From Candidatus Sulfurimonas marisnigri (GTDB lineage: Bacteria; Campylobacterota; Campylobacteria; Campylobacterales; Sulfurimonadaceae), in NCBI RefSeq assembly GCF_015265475.1, contig NZ_CP054493.1, positions 1,612,001 to 1,676,000 of the forward strand: DNA of 64,000 nucleotides. The letters are read 5' to 3'. The notes beneath the pieces were generated by a model that did no database searches, was not told the origin of the DNA, and was given only the letters and a program-made list of their open reading frames with translations. Every line of letters begins with the position of its first letter. Position 1 is the first letter of the stretch. Positions 17,749 through 26,234 of the stretch are shown here, in pieces. The translations under genes were made by a program, and so were the position numbers.

Positions 17749-19107
17749 TTGAGTAGAACTGTTTTAGCCATTGATATTGGCTCAACAAAAATATGTGCAA
17801 TTATAGCCGAGATAGCTGATGATAATTCTATTGCAATCACGGGTGCAGGCATCTCTAAAGCACAAGGTCTCAAAAAGGGAAGCATTACAAATATAGAGTT
17901 AGCATCAAAATCAATAAGAACTGCAGTAAGCGATGCAAAAAGAGTCTCAGGAAGTGATGTTAAAACTGCTATTGTCTCTATATCTGGCGCTTATACAAAG
18001 AGTTTAAACTCAAATGGAATAGTAAATATTCAAAACAAAGAGATAAGCTTTAAAGAGATAGAGAAGGTAATGCAAACTTCTCTATATAACGCTAACATAC
18101 CAAATGAGTTTGAAGTTCTTCATGCACTACCTTTCAATTTCAAAGTAGATGATCAAGACTTTATAGAAGATCCACTTGGGATGAATGCTTCAAGACTTGA
18201 GGTAGATACACATATAATCACTACCCAAAAATCTAATCTTAACAATCTAAAAAAAGCTGTGCGCGGAGCTGGTATTGAAGTAGAAAATATTGTTTTAAAT
18301 AGCTATGCTTCTTCGATTGCTACACTAAATGAAGATGAAAAAGAGTTGGGCGTTGCTCTCATAGACATGGGTGGAAATACAAGTAATATAATTATTCATT
18401 CAGGTAACTCAATTAGATACAATGACTTCCTTGGCGTTGCATCTAATCATGTTACAAGTGACTTATCTATGGCTCTTCACACACCACTTAATGTTGCAGA
18501 TAGTGTAAAATTAAATTATGGCTCACTACTTACTCCAAGTAATGACTTAATTGAGTTACCAATAATTGGAGATGAAACAACTACTCATGAAGTTTCTTTA
18601 GAAGTTGTGCATAATGTTATCTATGCAAGGGTTGAAGAGACTTTAATGATTTTGGCACAGTTTATAGAGAACAGTGGCCTAAAAGATCAAATAGGTGCTG
18701 GTGTTGTTTTAACTGGTGGATTTTCTCAAATGGAGGGGATAAGAGATTTAGCAGTGGCAACTTTTGGCTCTATTCCTGTTCGTATTGCTAAACCTAAAGA
18801 GATGGATGGTCTTTTTAATAATCTTCGCTCAGCCGAATATTCAAGTGCTATTGGACTAGTGATGTATGCTGCATCATCATATACACAATATGAGATAGAT
18901 GTAAACAAAAGAGTACGACACTCTAACGAAGAACATATACAAAACAGTAGTGTAGACTTTAGTGATGATTCAGACATTCCAACTCCTCCATCACCAGAAG
19001 AGACAAACAAAGAGAGAATGATTTCCCTCTCTTCAAATAAAGAAAAAAAGAGTGATGAAGCAGGAACATTTAGTAAATTTTGGAACTGGGCAACCCAGTT
19101 ATTTTAA
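17749..19107 (+). CDS. ftsA: Cell division protein FtsA
   Basis: Actin-like ATPase that ties FtsZ to the membrane. The 452 residues show the phosphate-1 loop 'AIDIGSTKICAII', a SHS2/1C domain from about 80, 'VALIDMGGNTSNIIIH' (phosphate 2) and 'GAGVVLTGGFSQMEGI' (adenosine motif). The C-terminus ends in an amphipathic 'TFSKFWNWATQLF', the expected membrane-targeting helix. The start is a TTG one base after ppiD; ftsZ follows after nine bases with a good AAGGAGAG site. Confidence 0.95.
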   Translation: MSRTVLAIDIGSTKICAIIAEIADDNSIAITGAGISKAQGLKKGSITNIELASKSIRTAVSDAKRVSGSDVKTAIVSISGAYTKSLNSNGIVNIQNKEISFKEIEKVMQTSLYNANIPNEFEVLHALPFNFKVDDQDFIEDPLGMNASRLEVDTHIITTQKSNLNNLKKAVRGAGIEVENIVLNSYASSIATLNEDEKELGVALIDMGGNTSNIIIHSGNSIRYNDFLGVASNHVTSDLSMALHTPLNVADSVKLNYGSLLTPSNDLIELPIIGDETTTHEVSLEVVHNVIYARVEETLMILAQFIENSGLKDQIGAGVVLTGGFSQMEGIRDLAVATFGSIPVRIAKPKEMDGLFNNLRSAEYSSAIGLVMYAASSYTQYEIDVNKRVRHSNEEHIQNSSVDFSDDSDIPTPPSPEETNKERMISLSSNKEKKSDEAGTFSKFWNWATQLF

Positions 19108-19116
19108 GGAGAGATT

Positions 19117-20226
19117 ATGGAAGCATTTTTAATTGAAGAAACAAGTAGTACAAGTGGTGCAAGAATAATCGCAGTTGGCGTTGGTGGCGGCGGCGGAAAT
19201 ATGATTGGGCATATGATTAAAGAGGGTGTTGTAGGCATAGAGATGATGCTTGTCAATACAGATGCTCAAGCACTAAGTAAATCAGAAGCTACTTCTAAAA
19301 TACAAATTGGCGTAAAATTAACAAAAGGTCTTGGAGCTGGAATGAAACCAGCTGTTGGTGAAGACTCTGCTGTTGAAAACTATGATGAAATTAAAAATGC
19401 TCTTAGTGGTGCTGATATTGTATTTATTTCTGCCGGTCTAGGCGGTGGAACTGGAACTGGCGCTGCTCCTATTGTTGCCAAAATTGCAAAAGAAGTTGGT
19501 GCATTAACTATCTCTGTTGTAACAAAACCTTTTACATTTGAAGGACCAAAAAGATTAAAACTTGCAGAAGATGGACTGAGCGAACTTAAAAAGGAGAGTG
19601 ATTCTATAGTAGTTATACCAAATGACAAACTACTATCTATCATTGACAGAAAACTAGGACTAAAAGATAGCTTTAAAATTGTTGATAGTGTTTTAGCTCA
19701 AGCTGTTAGTGGAACTTCTGGAATTATACTTTCAAATAGTGAAAATGACATAAATCTTGACTTTGCTGACTTAAAAACAGTTATGGGACACAAGGGAATG
19801 GCTCTGATGGGAGTTGGAGAACATGAAGGTGAAAATGCTGCTTATGAAGCTATTAAAGCAGCTATAGAGTCTCCTCTTCTTGATAACATGTCAATAAATG
19901 GCGCTATGGGTGTTTTAGTTCACTTTAATATGCATCCAAACTTTCCTATGATGGAAATATCTGAAGCTATGATTGTAGTTCAAGAGAGTGCTCATGATGA
20001 TGCAGAGGTTATATTTGGTACTTCAACTGATGAAACACTTCCTGAGAACTATATGAAAATCACTATCGTAGCAACTGGTTTTGAAAAAGATTTAACAAAC
20101 AATGAAAATTTTGTTAGTGAAAATCCTTCTCCAGTAATTAAATCTCGACCTAGAATTGTAGTTGGTGGTGATTTCAATAGTGATGAGTTAGATATTCCGT
20201 CTTTTATGAGAAGACAACAAGACTAA
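19117..20226 (+). CDS. ftsZ: Cell division protein FtsZ
   Basis: Tubulin-like GTPase that forms the Z ring. The 369 residues contain 'GVGGGGGNMIGHM', the tubulin signature 'LGGGTGTGAAP', the T7-loop segment 'NLDFADLKTVMG' with its catalytic acidic residues, and a conserved C-terminal tail 'LDIPSFMRRQ' for FtsA binding. The ribosome-binding site is AAGGAGAG. It forms an operon with ppiD and ftsA. Confidence 0.98.
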   Translation: MEAFLIEETSSTSGARIIAVGVGGGGGNMIGHMIKEGVVGIEMMLVNTDAQALSKSEATSKIQIGVKLTKGLGAGMKPAVGEDSAVENYDEIKNALSGADIVFISAGLGGGTGTGAAPIVAKIAKEVGALTISVVTKPFTFEGPKRLKLAEDGLSELKKESDSIVVIPNDKLLSIIDRKLGLKDSFKIVDSVLAQAVSGTSGIILSNSENDINLDFADLKTVMGHKGMALMGVGEHEGENAAYEAIKAAIESPLLDNMSINGAMGVLVHFNMHPNFPMMEISEAMIVVQESAHDDAEVIFGTSTDETLPENYMKITIVATGFEKDLTNNENFVSENPSPVIKSRPRIVVGGDFNSDELDIPSFMRRQQD

Positions 20227-20244
20227 AAGCACAAAGGACACTCA

Positions 20245-20673
20245 ATGATAAAGCAACTTTTGATAATACTATTTCTTACTATAGTTACTTTTGCAACTGA
20301 TATGAAGATGCAAAATAAAGAACTTGTAGATTATACCACGATACAAAACAAATTTATCATTGATGTCGATGAGCCAACCAACTCACAAACACTTCCTAAA
20401 CAAATTGATAGATATACAAAACTTGTAAATATAAAAACAGGTAATTCCGAACTTGTATATATTTATGAAATAGATACAAATTCACAAACAGATGAAGCCG
20501 TAAAACTAGAAGATAGAGCTACAATGAAAGAAGCTATCATAAGAGGCACTTGTATTAGTTCAAAGCAATTATTGGAAGCAAATATATCACTACAGTATTT
20601 ATATAAAAGTTCAAGAACAAAAAAAGAACTGTTTAAATTTCAAGTCAACCATGAGAGTTGTTTTACAATTTAG
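20245..20673 (+). CDS. Exported hypothetical protein downstream of ftsZ
   Basis: A 142-residue protein with a signal peptide (hydrophobic 3-17, cleavage probably near 'TFA'). The mature part has two cysteines ('RGTCISS' and 'HESCFTI' at the very end) that could form a disulfide, and reads as an alpha/beta domain. I do not recognise a family. H. pylori also has a small protein of similar size after ftsZ (HP0980, from memory), so it may be a lineage-conserved envelope protein. Its stop overlaps that of the convergent gene. Confidence 0.55.
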   Translation: MIKQLLIILFLTIVTFATDMKMQNKELVDYTTIQNKFIIDVDEPTNSQTLPKQIDRYTKLVNIKTGNSELVYIYEIDTNSQTDEAVKLEDRATMKEAIIRGTCISSKQLLEANISLQYLYKSSRTKKELFKFQVNHESCFTI

Positions 20674-21617
20674 AGCACAACACCATTTTTTATGTAATAT
20701 ATTGCTACATACAAGCTTAATAAAACTACATAAAAAGTATTAAACAAAAGTGAAATGTTATAACTTCTTTGTGACTCTTTAATAAAACCAACTGCTATCC
20801 CATAAAATGTTCCTACAAAAAGTAAACTATATATAATATATCCCACATAATAGTAGTCACGCTGTAAAAAACAAAATGGACAGTGATGAGATGGAAGTTC
20901 ATATATATATGTACCAAAAAAAGAGATTAAACTAATCAAAGCAACTACTATAAAAAGAATATTTGCAAATGCAAATAAGTATCGTTTTTTCAAAAAATGA
21001 AACAGTGCTATAAATGAAAAATTACAATAAAATATAGTTAAAAGAGTAGTTGTGCCTAATGTTAAAACTGAAGAAATAGCAGAGGTAGAAGAGCTAGAGT
21101 ATATACTTCCGCAACAACTCACCATCTTATCTATCTCTATTGTATTAAACGTAACTACTTCTAATATTATCTCTAGCATAAAAAAGAAAAACAGAGGAAT
21201 GAATACTCCAAACTTTAGCTTAGTGTATGGTTGATTCTCATACTTTACATCTTCTACATGTAGTTTTAGCCAATAAGCAAAAAGGTAAAGGTTTATAATT
21301 TTAAGAACTATTAGCAAAGCCCCATATTCAGTAGCATCAACAACCCCTGCTCCGCACATGGCACCTGTTAATACATTTGATATTTTGTCTAGTGTAAAAA
21401 TAAAAAAAATAAAAAGTGGGACTTTTATTGCAAAGATGAATTTTATAATTGTAGCGCTCAAAACACTCTGCTTCTCTAAAGCATATTGAATTTTAGATGT
21501 AGAGTTAATATCAAATTTAAAAAATATATTTACGCTAAGAGCAAATGCAACTATTGCAAAAAGTGCAAAAATAAAATTTAGTATCAGTATAGTTAAGACT
21601 TCTGGAGAGAGTAACAT
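20670..21617 (-). CDS. Polytopic membrane protein of the NosL/ABC cassette
   Basis: A 315-residue protein with about eight transmembrane helices. Cysteines sit at loop or helix edges: 'GAMCGAGVV', 'VSCCGSIYSS' and 'HHCPFCFLQRD'; the last resembles a redox or metal-binding HxCxxC. I do not recognise the family. It is the last gene of an operon with an ATPase, an FtsX-type permease, a small anchored protein and a tandem NosL protein. That context and the cysteines suggest handling of copper or another thiophilic metal, or thiol redox. This is inference. Confidence 0.6.
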   Translation of the reverse strand: MLLSPEVLTILILNFIFALFAIVAFALSVNIFFKFDINSTSKIQYALEKQSVLSATIIKFIFAIKVPLFIFFIFTLDKISNVLTGAMCGAGVVDATEYGALLIVLKIINLYLFAYWLKLHVEDVKYENQPYTKLKFGVFIPLFFFFMLEIILEVVTFNTIEIDKMVSCCGSIYSSSSTSAISSVLTLGTTTLLTIFYCNFSFIALFHFLKKRYLFAFANILFIVVALISLISFFGTYIYELPSHHCPFCFLQRDYYYVGYIIYSLLFVGTFYGIAVGFIKESQRSYNISLLFNTFYVVLLSLYVAIYYIKNGVVL

Positions 21618-22285
21618 TAGCTAATTATGCCTTGGTTTATTTCAATCTCTCTATCTATAATATCAAGGGTAAAGAAAATAGGGTCATGGGTAGCTATAAC
21701 AACTGTTTTACCTTGAGCTTTTAGCTCCTTTAATATCTCTATAAATGCAAGTGAAAGGTTCTTATCCAAGTTTGCAGTTGGCTCATCAGCTAAAATAATT
21801 TTAGGCTCATTAATATTAGCGCGAGCTATAGCTACTCTTTGCTGTTCCCCTCCTGACAAATTTTTTACAAGCATATCTTTTTTATGCTCTATATGGAACA
21901 TATCTAAAACTCTAGACAATTTTTCTTCAATAACATCTACATGTAGATTCATCGGAATAAGTGCTAAAACAATATTTTCTTTAACACTAAGATTTGCTAT
22001 AAGATTATACTTTTGAAATATAAATCCGACATTATCACGCCTGAAGTCTGATGAAAAATCATCTGAGAGTTTAGAGATTCTCTTATTATCAACTATAACT
22101 TCTCCACTAGTAGGTTTACTAAGAGCAGCAATAAGCGAGAGAATTGTACTTTTTCCACTCCCACTTGGACCTCTTAAAACCACCAACTCACCCTCTTTAA
22201 TAGATAAATTTATATCATCTAATGCTGTTATAATATTGTTTTTATTTATTTCATATTTTTTAGTAATATTTTTTAACTCTATCAT
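21617..22285 (-). CDS. ABC transporter ATPase, LolD/MacB type
   Basis: A 222-residue ATPase with Walker A 'GPSGSGKSTILS', Q-loop 'FIFQKYNLIANL', signature 'LSGGEQQRVAIARA', Walker B 'IILADEPTANLD' and the H-loop 'IATHD'. The sequence type is that of LolD/MacB ATPases, which work with FtsX-like permeases that move substrate by mechanotransmission rather than through a channel. It overlaps the permease gene by four bases (ATGA) and meets the downstream gene at one base. Confidence 0.88.
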   Translation of the reverse strand: MIELKNITKKYEINKNNIITALDDINLSIKEGELVVLRGPSGSGKSTILSLIAALSKPTSGEVIVDNKRISKLSDDFSSDFRRDNVGFIFQKYNLIANLSVKENIVLALIPMNLHVDVIEEKLSRVLDMFHIEHKKDMLVKNLSGGEQQRVAIARANINEPKIILADEPTANLDKNLSLAFIEILKELKAQGKTVVIATHDPIFFTLDIIDREIEINQGIIS

Positions 22286-23457
22286 CTTATAACCTCGTCA
22301 GCTTCTAATGTAGCACTTTTCCAAGATGGAATAATTGTCGCTGCTATATAAATTGGTACACTTAAAAAGAACACAATGGATAATGTTTGAATATCAAAAA
22401 CAAAAGGTAATTCAAAAGATGTTTTTAACTCTGAATAGCCTGTAAAAATATTTTGTAAAAGTGGCGCTTTAAAAATATACACAAAAGCTAAAGATAGTAA
22501 AACACCAAATAAATATGAAAAAATTGAGATAATAAAACCTTCATAAAACTTCTCTTTTAAAATATCATTTACCCTCCAGCCAATTGCCTTAAGTATCCCT
22601 ATCTCTTTTTTTTCTTCGCTGCTAAGTCCACTTACTTTATCGTAAATGATAATAAAAAATGTGAAAAGTGTTATTATAAAAAGTGCTAAAAACACTCCAC
22701 TTTTGTAATCAAAAATATTTTGATAACTAATTTTCAAATCATCTTTTGTTATTACTCTGCTATCTGGAAACATAAGCTTAATTTTTGAAGCAACAGTTTG
22801 GATTTCGTCTATATTTGAGACTTTAACAACTATGTCTGTAGCTTTAGAATCTTCTATATCAAAAATTTCTCTAACATTTTCTTTACTCATGACAATCATA
22901 TCATTAGATTCTAGCTCCGTATCTCCTTTAAAAACTCCACTAATCATAATTTTTTTGAGTTTACCATCTGGTTTTATAAAATTAAAGTACTCGTTGTAAT
23001 AGATCTTTTTCATACTTTTTTTAACACCTTCTCCAACTATCATTGAATTAGTACTAAAATCTAGAGTTTTCGCAACATTTTCAAAGGAGTTTTTATATTG
23101 TTCTTCATACTTCTCTATCCCAACAATACTAAAGTTTACACCAAGATTTTCAAAATAGTAATATCCCCAGACTCTGGACACTGTAGAGTTAACCCCCGCA
23201 ATTTCTAATATATCGTCGGCTACACTAACATCTATATCACTATGACGACCTGCTTTAATCTTTTGTACCACAATCTCTGGCAGAGTATCTACTGTGCTTT
23301 GCAGTTCATACTTTATGGAGTTTGTTATAAAGAAAACTGATGTTAATATAAATATAATAAGAGTTAAAACAGTAGTTATAAAAAAGCTCTTATACTTTTG
23401 TCTCAGTAAAGAGTTTATTGCATATTCAATTAGATAAATATTTATTTTATTTCTCAT
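22282..23457 (-). CDS. FtsX/MacB-type ABC permease
   Basis: A 391-residue permease: N-terminal helix (about 25-47), a periplasmic MacB-type core domain (50-240), then three helices with the FtsX-family segment 'KKEIGILKAIGWRVNDILKEKF' before the second. It probably functions as a dimer with the downstream ATPase. It overlaps the upstream small gene by 11 bases. The substrate is unknown; the neighbouring NosL-type protein suggests a metal-related or envelope function. Confidence 0.82.
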   Translation of the reverse strand: MRNKINIYLIEYAINSLLRQKYKSFFITTVLTLIIFILTSVFFITNSIKYELQSTVDTLPEIVVQKIKAGRHSDIDVSVADDILEIAGVNSTVSRVWGYYYFENLGVNFSIVGIEKYEEQYKNSFENVAKTLDFSTNSMIVGEGVKKSMKKIYYNEYFNFIKPDGKLKKIMISGVFKGDTELESNDMIVMSKENVREIFDIEDSKATDIVVKVSNIDEIQTVASKIKLMFPDSRVITKDDLKISYQNIFDYKSGVFLALFIITLFTFFIIIYDKVSGLSSEEKKEIGILKAIGWRVNDILKEKFYEGFIISIFSYLFGVLLSLAFVYIFKAPLLQNIFTGYSELKTSFELPFVFDIQTLSIVFFLSVPIYIAATIIPSWKSATLEADEVIR

Positions 23458-23755
23458 TTAAACTCTTTTTATTAATGATGCGAGAGTGCGAGTAAGTAAA
23501 AGTTGATACAAAGTACTCTCTCAGACTACCATCATCTTTAAATATAGAGAACATGTCGCTCATACTCCTATGTCGAACATAACTAGCTTCAGTAGAGATA
23601 GCTAAATCTGGCAACCCTACCATCTTCACAAAAGCCACTTTAGAGTTTATCCTCTCACTACCGCTTTTACTGCCAAGATAGGTAATCTCTGCAATAACAG
23701 CTCCAACAAGAAGCAAAAAAGTATAAAAGAGAACTCTGCTTTTTTTATTAATCAA
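23447..23755 (-). CDS. Small membrane-anchored protein of the NosL/ABC cassette
   Basis: A 102-residue protein with one N-terminal helix (8-26) and an exported domain. The segment 'VGLPDLAISTEASYVRHRS' followed by 'SLREYFVSTFTYSHSR' looks conserved, and I recall similar small proteins beside ABC permeases in other Campylobacterota, but I know no function. It overlaps the tandem NosL gene by eight bases and the permease by 11, so all are tightly coupled. Confidence 0.6.
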   Translation of the reverse strand: MINKKSRVLFYTFLLLVGAVIAEITYLGSKSGSERINSKVAFVKMVGLPDLAISTEASYVRHRSMSDMFSIFKDDGSLREYFVSTFTYSHSRIINKKSLNEK

Positions 23756-24851
23756 GCTTGTTCACTTCCTCTTTTTTTATATCAATAAAATTCAAAACTT
23801 TAACTCCCTTATGATCAATGTAAAAAGTTTTTGCTTCGCTCTCATTTTTAAATGGGATAATTTCATCTCCCATAGGTCCATAAACGTCACTCCCTATAAC
23901 ATAGTATGCCTCTTGTGCATTTATAGCTTTTTGAGAGTAGTAGTCTGTAACTATGATTTTAGAAATTCCATCTTTATGTTGAAAATAGTACTTCATCATA
24001 TCTTTTACACCATCAAATGAGAAATGAAAATTGGCATAAAATATTTGAGCAGCCCATTTTGGATATTTATAGACAAACATCCCGCAAATAGGACATTTTT
24101 CATTTTGTGTGACCTTTATAGTATTATCAGCTTTTGCTAAATCTTCAAACCTTTTTACTTCCCATAGGTAAATTGAAACTGCTTGAAGCTCTTTTTCTTT
24201 TAGCTCCTCACCATTTTTTGCCTCACAAAGGTTCTTATTTTTAATTGCTGACTTTAACTCATTAATTTCTAAATAGTTATTGGGCTCAATATCTTTATTA
24301 CATACATTTTCAAAGATTTTCTTGCCCATTGGGTATATTTTCTTCTTTTTCTTCTTATTTATCATTTGAATATCAGACTCTAAAGATTTATTTGCAATAT
24401 TTATTGCTTTGTCAAAACTAACAACTTCGCCGCCGTTTTCAATACTAAAATCTTCTGCAGATTCAGTATTTATAAAAGCTAGTTTACTAACCTTCGTCAT
24501 CGTCCCTTTAACATCTGAGCCAACTACGTAAAAAGCTGTTCTAGCATCTATTAGTTCTTCATTAAGCACATCTATGACTTTCACTTCATTAACGTTTATT
24601 TTATGCTCCAGCATGTCCAATGCTAAACATCTAATAGAACAATATTGTCTATTTTTACCGCTAGGCAGCTTAGAGGTATGAGAAGTTTTATAGTTCATTT
24701 TTATACTCATTCCACAGACACTACACCAATGTTTATGATTGCCACTTTGGAGTAAGAGAGGCTCTAAAGTTGATTCTTTTGTAAATGCAAAAAGTGAAGG
24801 TGATGAAAGAAGGAGCAAGAATGTACCCAAAAAAAGTGTAGTTTTTTTCAT
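23748..24851 (-). CDS. Tandem NosL-type copper protein with degenerate cytochrome-c-like middle domain
   Basis: A 367-residue exported protein (signal peptide to about 22). Two NosL domains are visible: the first with 'CSVCGM' (C43, C46, M48), the second with 'CPICGM' (C253, C256, M258). Each is followed by the family's 'AYYVIGSDVYGPMG'-type segment (first copy 'AFYVVGSDVKGTM'). Between them, about 174-233, lies a cytochrome-c-like stretch starting 'YPMGKKIFENVC' and ending 'LQAVSIYLWEVKR', but the CxxCH heme site is missing (C184 is followed by NKDI). NosL binds Cu(I) for nitrous oxide reductase maturation. No nosZ lies in the window, so the target is open. Confidence 0.8.
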   Translation of the reverse strand: MKKTTLFLGTFLLLLSSPSLFAFTKESTLEPLLLQSGNHKHWCSVCGMSIKMNYKTSHTSKLPSGKNRQYCSIRCLALDMLEHKINVNEVKVIDVLNEELIDARTAFYVVGSDVKGTMTKVSKLAFINTESAEDFSIENGGEVVSFDKAINIANKSLESDIQMINKKKKKKIYPMGKKIFENVCNKDIEPNNYLEINELKSAIKNKNLCEAKNGEELKEKELQAVSIYLWEVKRFEDLAKADNTIKVTQNEKCPICGMFVYKYPKWAAQIFYANFHFSFDGVKDMMKYYFQHKDGISKIIVTDYYSQKAINAQEAYYVIGSDVYGPMGDEIIPFKNESEAKTFYIDHKGVKVLNFIDIKKEEVNKLD

Positions 24852-24863
24852 AGAAAAAGTTTC

Positions 24864-24889
24864 CTATATTTATAATTACATAAATATAG
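24864..24889. promoter_or_regulatory. 26-bp inverted repeat before the NosL/ABC operon
   Basis: CTATATTTAT (24864-24873) and ATAAATATAG (24880-24889) are perfect 10-base arms around a 6-base spacer. The repeat ends 13 bases upstream of the NosL start codon and includes the most likely -10 sequences, so a dimeric repressor bound here would block transcription. No T-run or upstream convergent gene makes it a terminator. Confidence 0.5.
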
Positions 24890-24921
24890 CTAAAGAGTGT
24901 TAATTCTACGTTAAAAAAGGT

Positions 24922-25401
24922 TTATGAAAGTCTTAAAAGCATTAATCTTCTAACGAATAATAGGATAAGTGATATTGCTAAAATTTTAAAATCAAGTTCA
25001 CTTGCAAAATGAATATTAGCAAAAGTGTCACTTTGAGTTGCTTCCATGCCCAATGCTTGCATAGCAAGTATTTTAGGAGCATATACAGCACTAAACATAA
25101 TTGAAGAAAAAATTACTGTAGCAGCACTAATTAAAGCTATTGTATCACGCTTACCACTTTTGTACAGTAATGCTTCATATACAAAAACATAAAAAGCCAA
25201 AGCATATACCCAGTATGAAAAACGGTGGAAAATTTCACCCATAATTATTCCAGAATTATATTTATCAAGCGTCACACCAATTAATATCTCATTAGAGTGA
25301 AAAACTACAGGCGCTACTATAGGACCTAAAACCATAATCGCACCAAATGTAGCTGCTAATATAATAAAATAACTAAAATCAAAATAAATTCTTTTACTCA
25401 C
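24922..25401 (-). CDS. DUF4149 family membrane protein
   Basis: A 159-residue integral membrane protein with four helices. It matches the DUF4149/TMEM205-like layout: 'LGPIVAPVVFHS' after the first helix, 'GIIMGEIFHRFSYWVYALAF' in the second, and 'TFANIHFASELDFKILAISL' leading into the last. The function is unknown. The stop-to-start distance to prmC upstream is two bases, so it is transcribed with prmC and the M48 protease. Confidence 0.7.
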   Translation of the reverse strand: MSKRIYFDFSYFIILAATFGAIMVLGPIVAPVVFHSNEILIGVTLDKYNSGIIMGEIFHRFSYWVYALAFYVFVYEALLYKSGKRDTIALISAATVIFSSIMFSAVYAPKILAMQALGMEATQSDTFANIHFASELDFKILAISLILLFVRRLMLLRLS

Positions 25402-25403
25402 TC

Positions 25404-26234
25404 TTATAACCTTATTGTAAAGCCTCTATCAAAACTAGCTAAGTCTTTATAGAACACTAAACTCTTAAATTTTCTATTTTTCAAATAAGATTGTATCTTA
25501 TCCTTTTGGTCATAACCAAATTCACAACTAAACAAGTTAATGTTTCTATTTAAGACTTCATCAAGAAGTTCTTTAACTATCTCATCACCAACTGTACCAC
25601 CAAAGAGAGCATTTTGAGGTTCATAAGATAGATTAAATTCTAGAGGTTCATTATCTGAAATATAAGGTGGATTAGAGACTAAATAATCTATATGTTCAGT
25701 TACCGGCTCAAGCAGTGAACCAAGCCTCAATTCAATTCTATCTTGAAGTTCAAACTTTTTTATATTTACCTCTGCGATATCAAGTGCTTCTTGTGAGATA
25801 TCAACAGCTATAATACTTGCATTTGGAAATATTTTTGCAAGCATTATAGAGATAATCCCACTACCAACACCAACTTCGACAAATGTTATTTTTGCATTTT
25901 TATCTGGAATATTTTTTATAACTTCATCTATTAATAGTTCTGTTTCGGGGCGAGGTATTAGAGCACCTTTTGCTATATAAAACTCTTCACTGTAAAAACT
26001 CACACTGTTTGTTATGTATTCCAGAGGCTCATTTTTAGCTCGTCTTTGCACCCACTCTAAAAGCTTCTCACTATTTTGCACATCTGAGTTTTGGTTTGTT
26101 AAAAGCCAAAGCTCATCAACACTAAGATGAGCCATAAGAAGAAGCTGCGCCTCTCTTGATGCTCTGTCTATGATAGGATTTAGAGTAGTCGTTATCTCTT
26201 TTAAAATATCTTTTACTAAATATTTGCTTGACAT
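25404..26234 (-). CDS. prmC: Release factor glutamine methyltransferase
   Basis: Methylates the glutamine of the GGQ motif in peptide release factors, using S-adenosylmethionine. The 276 residues contain an N-terminal helical domain and a Rossmann methyltransferase domain with 'FVEVGVGSGIISIMLA' (SAM site) and the family-defining 'LVSNPPYIS'. It overlaps the end of the M48 protease gene by 19 bases, which is a coupled arrangement. Confidence 0.93.
   Translation of the reverse strand: MSSKYLVKDILKEITTTLNPIIDRASREAQLLLMAHLSVDELWLLTNQNSDVQNSEKLLEWVQRRAKNEPLEYITNSVSFYSEEFYIAKGALIPRPETELLIDEVIKNIPDKNAKITFVEVGVGSGIISIMLAKIFPNASIIAVDISQEALDIAEVNIKKFELQDRIELRLGSLLEPVTEHIDYLVSNPPYISDNEPLEFNLSYEPQNALFGGTVGDEIVKELLDEVLNRNINLFSCEFGYDQKDKIQSYLKNRKFKSLVFYKDLASFDRGFTIRL

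Noticed and set aside
24897-24916. Possible NssR/Fnr-type site (TTAAC half-sites) upstream of the NosL gene
   Set aside because: The two half-sites are in direct, not inverted, orientation and the spacing is 6, not 4; it does not match the TTAAC-N4-GTTAA layout.
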